Source: Pseudomonas japonica
Lineage (GTDB): Bacteria > Pseudomonadota > Gammaproteobacteria > Pseudomonadales > Pseudomonadaceae
Length of the DNA: 64,000 nucleotides
NCBI RefSeq assembly: GCF_900188455.1
Contig: NZ_FZOL01000005.1
Location: 246,835 to 310,834, forward strand
Direction of reading: 5' to 3'
The notes under the pieces were generated by a model. The model worked only from the letters and a program-made list of their open reading frames with translations. It made no database searches and was not told where the DNA came from. The position numbers and the translations under genes are program-made. This document shows, in pieces, positions 45,166-54,885 of the stretch; position 1 is the stretch's first letter, and each line of letters starts with the position of its first letter.

Positions 45166-45194
45166 GTGACAGGCACGGTCAATCACAGGATAAT
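45166..45194 (+). promoter_or_regulatory. Candidate sigma-70 promoter of lptFG
   Basis: GTGACA (45166-45171) and GATAAT (45189-45194) with a 17-base spacer; each matches its consensus at five of six positions. It lies about 110 bases upstream of the lptF start. Confidence 0.6.
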
Positions 45195-45301
45195 GCGCCG
45201 ACTTCGAAGTCCGGATGCATTGACGCACCGGCAACTATCTTGTTGGTTGCAACGTTTTCCTTGTTCGGCTGTCCGAGCCTGACAACCCAGGAGTGTCTGG
45301 T

Positions 45302-46417
45302 TTGATCGTCTTCCGTTATCTGTCCCGCGAGGTCCTGGTGACCTTGAGTGCCGTCAGCGCCGTGCTGCTGGTCATCATCATGAGCGGGCGCTTCATCAAA
45401 TACCTGGCCCAGGCCGCGCAGGGCATGCTCGATCCGGGCGTGCTGTTCATGATCATGGGCTATCGCCTGCCGGGCTTCCTGCAGTTGATCCTGCCGCTGG
45501 GCCTGTTCCTCGGCATTCTGCTGTCCTATGGTCGCCTGTACCTGGAAAGCGAGATGACCGTGCTGTCCGCCACCGGCATGAGCCAGCAACGCCTGCTGCG
45601 CATGACCATGGCCCCGGCGGCGCTGGTGGCGCTGCTGGTCGCCTGGCTGAGCCTGAGCCTGGCTCCCCAGGGCGTGGCCCAGGTGGCACAGATCATCAAC
45701 CAGCAGGACGCCCTGACCGAGTTCGACACCCTGGTGCCGGGCCGCTTCCAGACCCTGCGCGACGGTACCCGGGTGACCTACACCGAGCAGCTCTCCGACG
45801 ACCGCGCCAATCTCGCCGGGGTGTTCATTTCCGAGAAGCGTTTCTCCACCGACAAGTCCAAGGACCGTGGCATCAGCGTGCTGGTCGCCGAGAAGGGGCG
45901 CCAGGAGGTGCAGGCCGACGGCAACCGCTACCTGGTCCTGGAAAACGGCTATCGCTACGACGGCAGCCCCGGCCAGGCCGACTACCGGGCGATCAAGTAC
46001 GAGACCTACGGCGTGCTCCTGCCCAAACCGGAAGTCAGCCAGGACATCACCGAGCGCGAGGCCATCCCGACCTCGGAGCTGTTCAAGAGCGATGCCCTGC
46101 GCGAGCGTGCCGAGTTGCAGTGGCGCCTGTCGCTGCCGCTGCTGGTGTTCATCGTGACCCTGATGGCGGTCCCGCTTTCGCGGGCCAACCCGCGCCAGGG
46201 CCGTTTCCTCAAGCTGCTGCCGGCGATTCTTCTGTATATGGCTTACCTGACGATTCTGATTGCCGCCCGCGGCGCCCTGGAGAAAGGCAAGCTGCCGATC
46301 GCCCTTGGCCTGTGGCCGGTGCACGGCCTGTTCCTGCTGATCGGTCTGGCATTGATGTACTGGGAGCCGCTGCGCCTCAAGCTGCGCGCGCGCAGCGCGG
46401 AGGTGGCCCGTGCGTAA
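45302..46417 (+). CDS. lptF: LPS export permease LptF, TTG start
   Basis: Inner-membrane permease of LptB2FG. 371 residues with six predicted helices around a periplasmic beta-jellyroll (about residues 110-260). I choose TTG 45302 because AGGAG (45289-45293) lies eight bases before it and the product starts MIVFRYLSREVLVTLS as LptF proteins do; GTG 45293 overlaps that site. The end overlaps lptG by eight bases. Confidence 0.94.
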   Translation: MIVFRYLSREVLVTLSAVSAVLLVIIMSGRFIKYLAQAAQGMLDPGVLFMIMGYRLPGFLQLILPLGLFLGILLSYGRLYLESEMTVLSATGMSQQRLLRMTMAPAALVALLVAWLSLSLAPQGVAQVAQIINQQDALTEFDTLVPGRFQTLRDGTRVTYTEQLSDDRANLAGVFISEKRFSTDKSKDRGISVLVAEKGRQEVQADGNRYLVLENGYRYDGSPGQADYRAIKYETYGVLLPKPEVSQDITEREAIPTSELFKSDALRERAELQWRLSLPLLVFIVTLMAVPLSRANPRQGRFLKLLPAILLYMAYLTILIAARGALEKGKLPIALGLWPVHGLFLLIGLALMYWEPLRLKLRARSAEVARA

Positions 46418-47471
46418 GCTCGACGGATACATCGGCAAAAGCGTGTTCATGGCCATTCTCGCCGTGCTGGGGATCATCCTCGGCCTGGCCTCGTTGTTCG
46501 CCTTCATCGACGAAATGGGCGACATCAGTGATACCTATACCCTGTGGAACGCTGGCGAGTTCGTTCTGCTGACCGCCCCGCGGCGTCTCTACGACATGCT
46601 GCCGATGGCGGGCCTGATCGGTTGCCTGATCGGTCTCGGCAGCCTGGCCAGCAACAGCGAACTCACCATCATGCGATCCGCTGGCGTGTCCATCGGGCGC
46701 ATCGTCTGGGCGGTGATGAAGCCGATGCTGGTACTGATGCTGGCGGGTGTGCTGATCGGCGAATATGTGGCGCCGGTTACCGAGAACAAGGCCCAGGCCG
46801 ACCGTTCCCTGGCCCAGGGCGGTGGCGAGGCGCAGACGTCCAAGCGCGGTCTGTGGCACCGCCAGGGCGAGGAGTTCGTCCATATCAACACCGTGCAGCC
46901 CAACGGCCTGCTGCTGGGTGTCACCCGCTATCACTTCGACAGCGAGCGCCACATGCTCTCGTCCAGCTTTGCCCGTCGCGCGCAGTACCGGGACGATCAC
47001 TGGATGCTGAGCGAGGTCACCAGCACGATGTTCCGCGGCGATCACACCGAAGTGGTGCAGACGCCGGAAGAGCGCTGGGACGTCGCGCTGACCCCGCAAC
47101 TGCTCAACACCGTGGTGATGGCGCCGGAGTCGCTGTCGATCACCGGGCTGTGGGACTACATCCACTACCTGTCCGATCAGGGGCTGAACAACGACCGCTA
47201 CTGGCTGGCGTTCTGGACCAAGGTCCTGCAGCCGCTGGTCACTGCCGCGCTGGTGCTGATGGCCATCTCGTTCATCTTCGGCCCGCTGCGCTCGGTAACC
47301 CTGGGGCAGCGCGTGTTTACCGGTGTGCTGGTGGGCTTCGTGTTCCGCATCGCCCAGGACTTGCTGGGGCCGTCCAGTCAGGTATTCGGCTTCCCGCCGT
47401 TGCTGGCGGTGCTGCTGCCCGCGGCGATCTGTGCACTAGCGGGATTGTGGTTGTTGCGCAGGGCGGGTTGA
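46410..47471 (+). CDS. lptG: LPS export permease LptG
   Basis: Second permease of LptB2FG, 353 residues, same architecture as LptF: N-terminal helices (MRKLDGYIGKSVFMAILAVL), periplasmic domain, three C-terminal helices. GTG start inside the end of lptF. A very strong terminator follows the stop. Confidence 0.96.
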   Translation: MRKLDGYIGKSVFMAILAVLGIILGLASLFAFIDEMGDISDTYTLWNAGEFVLLTAPRRLYDMLPMAGLIGCLIGLGSLASNSELTIMRSAGVSIGRIVWAVMKPMLVLMLAGVLIGEYVAPVTENKAQADRSLAQGGGEAQTSKRGLWHRQGEEFVHINTVQPNGLLLGVTRYHFDSERHMLSSSFARRAQYRDDHWMLSEVTSTMFRGDHTEVVQTPEERWDVALTPQLLNTVVMAPESLSITGLWDYIHYLSDQGLNNDRYWLAFWTKVLQPLVTAALVLMAISFIFGPLRSVTLGQRVFTGVLVGFVFRIAQDLLGPSSQVFGFPPLLAVLLPAAICALAGLWLLRRAG

Positions 47472-47477
47472 TACCGC

Positions 47478-47526
47478 ACGCGGACAAGAAAAAGCCGACC
47501 CTGGGTCGGCTTTTTCTTGTCCGCGT
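47478..47526. terminator. Perfect 23-bp bidirectional terminator between lptG and the RDD gene
   Basis: Arms 47478-47500 and 47504-47526 are exact reverse complements with a three-base loop. The stem contains AAAAAGCCGACC / GGTCGGCTTTTT, so each strand has a T-run after the GC core. Confidence 0.95.
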
Positions 47527-47528
47527 GT

Positions 47529-48017
47529 TCACTTCTTCTGCTTGGGGATCCGCACCAGTTGGGTCTCCGAGTACATGTCGTGCCAGCTGCGCTTCCGCTT
47601 GTCGATCAGCACCCAGAAGAACCCCAGTCCCAGGCACAGCCACGAGCCGATCGAAATGACGAAGCGCAGCAGTGCCTGCCACAGGCTGATCGCGCTGCCG
47701 TCGGGGTTCTGTACCCGCACGCCCCAGACCTGCATGCCCAGGGTCTGGCCGCCGTGGGTCCAGAATTTGGCGAAGAAGCCGAACAGGGCGAACACCAGGA
47801 TCGTCGAGAGCAGCGGGTCGCCGTCGAGGGCGCCGGCCTCGGTCAGGGCGCGCATGCGCGTCTCGCCGATAATGGCCATCTGGATCATCTTGTAGATCAG
47901 CGTGGTGACCATCAGCAGGGCAGTGCAGAGCAGGAAGTCATAGAACATCGCCGCAAGGCGGCGGCCCAGTCCGGCAACCGGGAAGTCGCCCTGTGGCTGG
48001 AGCAGTGGTTTGGACAT
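47529..48017 (-). CDS. RDD family membrane protein
   Basis: 162-residue inner-membrane protein with three to four hydrophobic helices. RDD signature: GLGRRLAAMFYDFLL (Arg, then Asp) and later GGQTLGMQVWGVRVQ, DKRKRSWHDMYSETQLV. Some RDD proteins are cation/proton antiporters, but most are uncharacterised. ATG 48017 chosen because MSKPLLQPQGDFPVAG starts the family region. Confidence 0.9.
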   Translation of the reverse strand: MSKPLLQPQGDFPVAGLGRRLAAMFYDFLLCTALLMVTTLIYKMIQMAIIGETRMRALTEAGALDGDPLLSTILVFALFGFFAKFWTHGGQTLGMQVWGVRVQNPDGSAISLWQALLRFVISIGSWLCLGLGFFWVLIDKRKRSWHDMYSETQLVRIPKQKK

Positions 48018-48065
48018 GCGGTAAAGCTCCTGGCGCAAAAGCGTGCATTCTACGGAATCGCGCGC

Positions 48066-48101
48066 AAAAAAAAGCCCCTGTCATCGACAGGGGCTTTTTT
48101 T
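48066..48101 (-). terminator. Terminator of the cold-shock gene
   Basis: AGCCCCTGTC / GACAGGGGCT stem with a four-base loop, flanked by runs of A and T on the two sides; 14 bases after the stop of the minus-strand cold-shock gene. Confidence 0.93.
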
Positions 48102-48114
48102 GAAAGCGTGAAAA

Positions 48115-48327
48115 TCAGCCTTCAGCTTGAACCTCATCAGCTTGCATGCCTTTTTGGCCCTGCACAGCGATGAAGGTTACTTTCTGGCCTTCTTTCAGGC
48201 TCTTGAAGCCGTTGCCCTGGATGGCGCGGAAATGCACGAACAGATCCGGACCGCTCTCAGGAGTGATGAAACCGAAACCCTTTTCGTCGTTAAACCACTT
48301 GACGGTACCGCTCTGACGTTGAGACAT
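48115..48327 (-). CDS. CspA-family cold-shock protein
   Basis: 70-residue single-stranded nucleic-acid-binding OB-fold protein. RNP1 KGFGFITPE and RNP2 LFVHFRAI motifs. RNA chaperone for cold adaptation or general growth; which paralogue cannot be told. A leader of over 130 bases precedes it. Confidence 0.96.
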
Positions 48328-48682
48328 GTCTTATTTCCTTTGAAACTTGAATTGTGATGACAGTTTCTTTCACGGGAATGGAGTGAAAGATTACTGGGCT
48401 GGGTTGCAGGAAAGTAAGAGACGTCGAACGTTGTGTAGCGAATCTCAGGCTACTGTCCAGGGCACAAACTATAGCGACCCATGCAAACACAGTCCGCTGA
48501 CTCTACGCTAACTCTCGCGGGAAAAACAAGCCCCGCAGGCCGCTGGTTTTCAGCCTTTCGAGCTATTTGCGCAGGTTTTTTATGCACTTTTTTCGAGTGC
48601 TGCCCACGCTCATGTTCGAAAGTTTGAGAGTGCGTTCGAAATCGAATATTCCGAACGCACGATGACACGTTCTGTCGTGCGG
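48328..48682. other. 355-bp region: cold-shock gene leader and promoter, gcvT 3' hairpin
   Basis: On the minus strand a -10 TATAGT (48468-48473) with a weak -35 CGGACT (48491-48496), 17-base spacer, would give a transcript start near 48461 and a leader of about 134 bases, as in cspA-type genes. Nearer gcvT, an inverted repeat GTGCGTTCG / CGAACGCAC (48630-48638, 48652-48660) lies 23 bases after the gcvT stop and may terminate or stabilise that mRNA. No coding sequence seen. Confidence 0.55.
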
Positions 48683-49807
48683 TCAGCCGCGATAGTAGCG
48701 TTGGGCTACGAACGGCATCTTGCTGACTTTCATCGCTACACGCTTGCCCCGCACGATGGCCCAGACCTGGGTGTCGAGTGCGCAGTGCGCGCTGTCCAGA
48801 TAACCCATGGCCACAGGCCCGCCCAGGGTCGGGCCGAAGCCGCCGCTGCATACCCGACCGACGATGTTGCCGGCTTCGTCGACGATCTCGGCGTCTTCAC
48901 GCACCGGGGTGCGTTCCTGCGGCAGCAGGCCGACGCGTTTGCGCGCCACGCCACTTTGCTGCTGGGCGAAGACCTGGGCGGCACCCGGGAAGCCACCGGC
49001 GCGCGCGCCATCGGCACGGCGTGGTTTGGACACGGCCCACAGCAGGCTGGCTTCGACCGGCGTGGTTTCAGTGCTCATGTCGTGGCCATACAGGCACAGG
49101 CCAGCCTCCAGGCGCAGCGAGTCGCGGGCGCCGAGGCCGATGGCGGCGACTTCCGGCTCTTCCAGCAGGCGACGGGCCAGGGCCTCGGCCTTGTGCGCCG
49201 GCACGGAGATCTCGTAGCCGTCTTCGCCGGTGTAGCCGGAGCGGCTGACGTAGCAGTCTTCACCCAGCAGTTGCACGGCGGCGAACTGCATGAAGGTCAT
49301 CTTCGCCACCTGCGGCGCCAGGCGCTCCAGGACCTTGACCGCGGCCGGACCCTGCAGGGCGAGCAGCGCGCGTTCCGCGAACAGCGGCTCGATTTCGCAC
49401 TGGTTGCCGATGTGCTGGCGCAGGTGGGCCAGGTCCTGGTCCTTGCAGGCGGCGTTGACCACCAGGAACAGTTCACCGTCGCCGAGGTTGGCGACCATCA
49501 GGTCATCGAGGATGCCGCCCTGTTCGTTGGTGAACATCGCGTAGCGCTGCATGCCCACCGGCAGGTCGATGATGTCCACCGGCACCAGGCTTTCCAGTGC
49601 TTTGGCGGCCTCGGCGCCGCGCAGGCGGATCTGGCCCATGTGCGAGACGTCGAACAGTCCGGCCTGCTCGCGGGTATGCAGGTGTTCCTTCATGACACCC
49701 AGCGGGTACTGGACCGGCATGTCGTAGCCGGCGAAGGGCACCATGCGCGCACCCAGTTCCAGGTGCAGGGCGTGCAGCGGGGTTTTCAGCAGTGTTTCGG
49801 TGGACAT
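48683..49807 (-). CDS. gcvT: Glycine cleavage system T protein (aminomethyltransferase)
   Basis: Tetrahydrofolate-dependent subunit that releases ammonia and forms methylene-THF from the aminomethyl-lipoyl intermediate. 374 residues; HTREQAGLFDVSHMGQIRL near residue 45, GYTGEDGYEISV near 195, and the C-terminal GGPVAMGYL. Last gene of gcvH-gcvP-sdaA-gcvT. Confidence 0.96.
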   Translation of the reverse strand: MSTETLLKTPLHALHLELGARMVPFAGYDMPVQYPLGVMKEHLHTREQAGLFDVSHMGQIRLRGAEAAKALESLVPVDIIDLPVGMQRYAMFTNEQGGILDDLMVANLGDGELFLVVNAACKDQDLAHLRQHIGNQCEIEPLFAERALLALQGPAAVKVLERLAPQVAKMTFMQFAAVQLLGEDCYVSRSGYTGEDGYEISVPAHKAEALARRLLEEPEVAAIGLGARDSLRLEAGLCLYGHDMSTETTPVEASLLWAVSKPRRADGARAGGFPGAAQVFAQQQSGVARKRVGLLPQERTPVREDAEIVDEAGNIVGRVCSGGFGPTLGGPVAMGYLDSAHCALDTQVWAIVRGKRVAMKVSKMPFVAQRYYRG

Positions 49808-49834
49808 TCGGGACTCCTGGGTTTCAATGGGATG

Positions 49835-51211
<1,377 letters not shown>

Positions 51212-51236
51212 GGCAGGATCCTCCAGGGAATGGTTT

Positions 51237-51340
51237 TGGGGCCGCTTTGCGGCCCTTCGCGGGCAAGCCACGCTCCTACAGGGACGGCGCGGCTCTTTGT
51301 AGGAGCTGGCTTGCCTGCGAAGGACCGCAAAGCGGTCCCA
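51237..51340. repeat. REP pair inside the gcv operon
   Basis: Two inverted TAGGAGC-type REP units (about 51237-51282 and 51297-51340) fill almost the entire gap between the gcvP stop (51347) and the sdaA start (51211). The two arms differ at several positions. Confidence 0.88.
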
Positions 51341-51346
51341 ACTACC

Positions 51347-54202
51347 TCAGGCGTCCTGGTAGCTCTCGATCGAAGGACAAGCACACACCAGGTTGCGATC
51401 GCCGAACACGTTGTCCACCCGACCCACCGGCGGCCAGTACTTGCCTTCGACCAGCGACGGCAGTGGATACACCGCCTGTTCGCGGCTGTAGCCGTGTGGC
51501 CACTCGCCGGCCAGTTCGGCGGCGGTGTGCGGGGCGTTTTTCAGCGGGTTGTCGTCCTTGTCCAGGCTGCCGTTCTCCACCGCGCGGATCTCTTCGCGGA
51601 TGCGGATCATCGCGTCGCAGAAGCGGTCCAGTTCTTCCTTGGACTCGCTTTCGGTCGGTTCGATCATCAGCGTACCCGCCACCGGGAAGGACATGGTCGG
51701 CGCATGGAAGCCGAAGTCGATCAGGCGCTTGGCCACGTCATCGACGCTGATGCCGCTGGTGTCCTTGAGCGGACGCAGGTCGAGGATGCACTCGTGCGCG
51801 ACCAGGCCGTTGCTGCCGGTGTAGAGGACAGGATAGTGCTCTTCCAGGCGACGGGCGATGTAGTTGGCGTTGAGGATCGCCATCTGCGAGGCGCGCTTGA
51901 GACCGGCGCCACCCATCATGCGGATGTACATCCAGGTGATCGGCAGGATGCTGGCGCTGCCGAATGGCGCGGCGCAGACCGCGCCCTGCTTGTTTTCCAT
52001 GTGCGCATGGCCCGGCAGGAACGGCGCCAGGTGCGCCTTGACGCCGATCGGGCCGACGCCCGGGCCGCCACCGCCGTGCGGAATGCAGAAGGTCTTGTGC
52101 AGGTTCAGGTGCGAGACGTCACCGCCGAACTTGCCCGGGGCGCAGAGGCCGACCATGGCGTTCATGTTGGCGCCGTCGATGTACACCTGGCCGCCGTTGT
52201 CGTGGATGATCGCGCAGATTTCGCCGATGGCTTCCTCGAACACGCCGTGGGTCGACGGGTAGGTGATCATCAGCGCGGCGAGGTGCTCGCGGTGCTCGAT
52301 GGCCTTGGCCCGCAGGTCGTCGATATCGACGTTGCCGCGGGCGTCACAGGCGGTCACCACCACGCGCATGCCGGCCATGTGCGCGGTCGCCGGGTTGGTG
52401 CCGTGGGCCGAGGACGGGATCAGGCAGATGTCGCGGCGCTCGTCGCCACGGCTCTGGTGGTAGGCGCGGATCGCCAGCAGGCCGGCGTACTCGCCCTGGG
52501 AGCCGGCGTTCGGCTGCAGCGACACGGCGTCGTAGCCGGTGGCGGCGCAGAGCATGGCTTCCAGTTCCGAGGTCAGCTGCTGGTAACCCTGGCTTTGCTC
52601 GGCCGGGGCGAACGGGTGCAGGTTGCCGAATTCGGCCCAGGTCACCGGGATCATTTCGCTGGCGGCGTTGAGCTTCATGGTGCACGAGCCCAGCGGGATC
52701 ATGGTGCGGTCCAGCGCCAGGTCCTTGTCGGCCAGGCGGCGCAGGTAGCGCATCAGCTCGGTTTCGCTGTGGTAGCGGTTGAACACCGGGTGTTCGAGGA
52801 TCGCAGACTGGCGCAGCAGGGCGGCCGGCAGTTGCGCGGCGGTGCTGGCGGCGAGGGCGGCGAAGTCCGGCAGCGCCTGGCCATTGGCGAACAGGCTCCA
52901 GAGGGCTTCGACATCGGCCTGGCGGCTGGTTTCGTCCAGCGACAGGCCGACACGCTCGGCATCGATCTGGCGCAGGTTGAAGCCGTGGGCGCGGGCCTTG
53001 TCGTGCAGCGCCGCGGTGTCGGCAGCGGTGTTCAGGGTCAGGGTGTCGAAGAAGCTCGCGGTCTCGACGGTCGCGCCCAGGGTCTTGAGGCCGGCGGCGA
53101 GGATCGCGGTCAGCTGGTGGGTGCGCGCGGCGATCTGCTTCAGGCCCTGCGGACCGTGGTAGACGGCGTACATGCTGGCGATGTTGGCCAGCAGTACCTG
53201 CGCGGTGCAGATGTTGCTGGTGGCCTTCTCGCGGCGGATGTGCTGTTCGCGGGTCTGCATGGCCAGACGCAGCGCGGTCTTGCCGAAGCGGTCGATGGAC
53301 ACGCCGACCAGGCGGCCCGGCATGTCGCGCTTGAAGGCGTCACGGGTGGAGAAGTAGGCGGCGTGCGGGCCGCCGAAGCCCAGCGGAACACCGAAGCGCT
53401 GTGCGCTGCCGATGGCCACGTCGGCACCGAATTCGCCCGGCGGGGTCAGCAGGGTCAGGGCCAGCAGGTCGGCGGCCACGGCCACCAGGGCGTTGGCGGC
53501 GTGGAAGCGCTCGACCAGTTCGCGGTAGTCGAAGACCTCGCCGCTGCTCGCCGGATATTGCAGCACGGCACCGAAGAAGCGGCTGACGTCGCTCAGTTCA
53601 CGCTCGTCGCCCACCACCACTTCGATGCCCAGGGGTTCGGCGCGGGTGCGCAGGACGTCGAGGGTCTGCGGATGGCAGTGCACGGAAGCGAAGAAGGCGT
53701 GGCTGCCCTTGTTCTTGCTCAGGCGCTTGCAGAAGGTCATGGCTTCGGCGGCGGCGGTGGCTTCGTCGAGCAGGGATGCGTTGGCGATCGGCAGGCCGGT
53801 GAGGTCGCTGATCAGGGTCTGGAAGTTCAGCAGGGCTTCCAGGCGACCCTGGGAGATCTCCGGCTGGTACGGCGTGTAGGCGGTGTACCAGGCCGGGTTT
53901 TCCAGAAGGTTGCGCAGGATCGGCGCCGGGGTGTGGCAGTTGTAGTAGCCCTGGCCGATGAGGCTCTTGAACAGCTGGTTCTTGCCGGCGATGGCTTTCA
54001 GCGCGGCGAGGGCATCGGCCTCGCTCTGGCCGGCGCCCATGTCGAGGACGCTGGTGCCCTTGATGCTGTCCGGGATGACCGCGGCGCTCATGGCTTCCAG
54101 CGAGTCGAAACCGAGGGTGGCGAGCATGGCCTGCTCGTCGGCCTGGCGTGGACCGATATGGCGGGCGATGAATTCGTTGGCGGTGCCGAGGTTGATGGTC
54201 AT
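51347..54202 (-). CDS. gcvP: Glycine dehydrogenase (decarboxylating), P protein
   Basis: PLP enzyme that decarboxylates glycine and loads the aminomethyl group on lipoyl-GcvH. 951 residues, the single-chain bacterial form. The PLP lysine is in [17 protein letters not shown] (about residue 700). N-terminus [17 protein letters not shown] is conserved. It starts ten bases after gcvH. Confidence 0.97.
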   Translation of the reverse strand: MTINLGTANEFIARHIGPRQADEQAMLATLGFDSLEAMSAAVIPDSIKGTSVLDMGAGQSEADALAALKAIAGKNQLFKSLIGQGYYNCHTPAPILRNLLENPAWYTAYTPYQPEISQGRLEALLNFQTLISDLTGLPIANASLLDEATAAAEAMTFCKRLSKNKGSHAFFASVHCHPQTLDVLRTRAEPLGIEVVVGDERELSDVSRFFGAVLQYPASSGEVFDYRELVERFHAANALVAVAADLLALTLLTPPGEFGADVAIGSAQRFGVPLGFGGPHAAYFSTRDAFKRDMPGRLVGVSIDRFGKTALRLAMQTREQHIRREKATSNICTAQVLLANIASMYAVYHGPQGLKQIAARTHQLTAILAAGLKTLGATVETASFFDTLTLNTAADTAALHDKARAHGFNLRQIDAERVGLSLDETSRQADVEALWSLFANGQALPDFAALAASTAAQLPAALLRQSAILEHPVFNRYHSETELMRYLRRLADKDLALDRTMIPLGSCTMKLNAASEMIPVTWAEFGNLHPFAPAEQSQGYQQLTSELEAMLCAATGYDAVSLQPNAGSQGEYAGLLAIRAYHQSRGDERRDICLIPSSAHGTNPATAHMAGMRVVVTACDARGNVDIDDLRAKAIEHREHLAALMITYPSTHGVFEEAIGEICAIIHDNGGQVYIDGANMNAMVGLCAPGKFGGDVSHLNLHKTFCIPHGGGGPGVGPIGVKAHLAPFLPGHAHMENKQGAVCAAPFGSASILPITWMYIRMMGGAGLKRASQMAILNANYIARRLEEHYPVLYTGSNGLVAHECILDLRPLKDTSGISVDDVAKRLIDFGFHAPTMSFPVAGTLMIEPTESESKEELDRFCDAMIRIREEIRAVENGSLDKDDNPLKNAPHTAAELAGEWPHGYSREQAVYPLPSLVEGKYWPPVGRVDNVFGDRNLVCACPSIESYQDA

Positions 54203-54212
54203 GGCAGGTTCC

Positions 54213-54596
54213 TCAGGCGTCGTCGTTGGCTTTGAGCAGGCGGTCGTAGGCGTCCTGGTCGAGCAGCCCGGCGATGGCGCCGGCGTCGGCCGGGACGAAG
54301 CGGAAGAACCAGCCTTCGCCCAGCGGGTCTTCGTTGACCAGCTCAGGGTTGCTGTCCAGTTGCTCGTTGACCGCGACCACTTCGCCTTCCAGCGGCATGT
54401 ACACGCCGCTGGCGGCTTTCACCGATTCCACGGTGGACGCTTCGGCGCCCTTGGCGTAGTGCTGCAGCTCCGGCAGTTGCACGTAGACCACGTCACCCAG
54501 GGCGTTCTGGGCGAAGGCGGTGATGCCCACGGTCACGCTGCCGTCGGCTTCGGCACGCAGCCACTCGTGATCTTCAGTGAAACGCAACTCGCTCAT
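54213..54596 (-). CDS. gcvH: Glycine cleavage system H protein
   Basis: Lipoylated carrier protein of the glycine cleavage complex. 127 residues; the lipoylated lysine is K60 in [18 protein letters not shown] 54596 gives [14 protein letters not shown], the family N-terminus. First gene after the sigma-54-type promoter. Confidence 0.97.
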   Translation of the reverse strand: MSELRFTEDHEWLRAEADGSVTVGITAFAQNALGDVVYVQLPELQHYAKGAEASTVESVKAASGVYMPLEGEVVAVNEQLDSNPELVNEDPLGEGWFFRFVPADAGAIAGLLDQDAYDRLLKANDDA

Positions 54597-54681
54597 GGGA
54601 ACTCCTCGAAGGCCGTCGTCGCGGCCGGATGCGGTAGTGGCCCGCCGCATGATCGGGGCGGGCCGGGACTGGGAGTTCCCT

Positions 54682-54698
54682 TAGCAAGTTTGCGGCCA
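54682..54698 (-). promoter_or_regulatory. Sigma-54 (-24/-12) promoter of the gcv operon
   Basis: Minus strand TGGCCGCAAACTTGCTA: the GG and GC elements are exactly ten bases apart, close to the consensus TGGCAC-N5-TTGC. A start about 12 bases downstream (near 54672) gives a leader of ~76 bases before gcvH. Confidence 0.8.
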
Positions 54699-54762
54699 TA
54701 TTCGGGAAAGCCTTCTAAAACGGGGCTTTGGCCGATTTTTCCTGACCGTTTTCGCTGGGGCC

Positions 54763-54880
54763 TGTAATGAAATCGCTACAGTTGTCGCGTCAGGAAAAAC
54801 TGAAGGGGGATCAACGCCTTGCTACAGCGACGTTGCAGGTGGTCGTAGCGAAATCGTTACGCTGTAGTGATTTCGCTACG
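54763..54880 (-). promoter_or_regulatory. Three 18-bp palindromic sites, probable GcsR enhancers
   Basis: TGTAATGAAATCGCTACA (54763-54780), CGTAGCGAAATCGTTACG (54844-54861) and TGTAGTGATTTCGCTACG (54863-54880) share TGTA(A/G)(C/T)G-N4-CG(C/T)TAC(A/G). They lie 65 to 180 bases upstream of the -24 element, the usual range for activators of sigma-54 holoenzyme. The P. aeruginosa regulator GcsR is known to bind several such sites before its gcv operon. Confidence 0.82.
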
Positions 54881-54885
54881 GCTGT

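Noticed and set aside
54597..54672. Glycine riboswitch upstream of gcvH
   Set aside because: The leader from the predicted start is only about 76 bases, too short for the tandem aptamer, and I see no paired conserved stems; control by GcsR explains the region.
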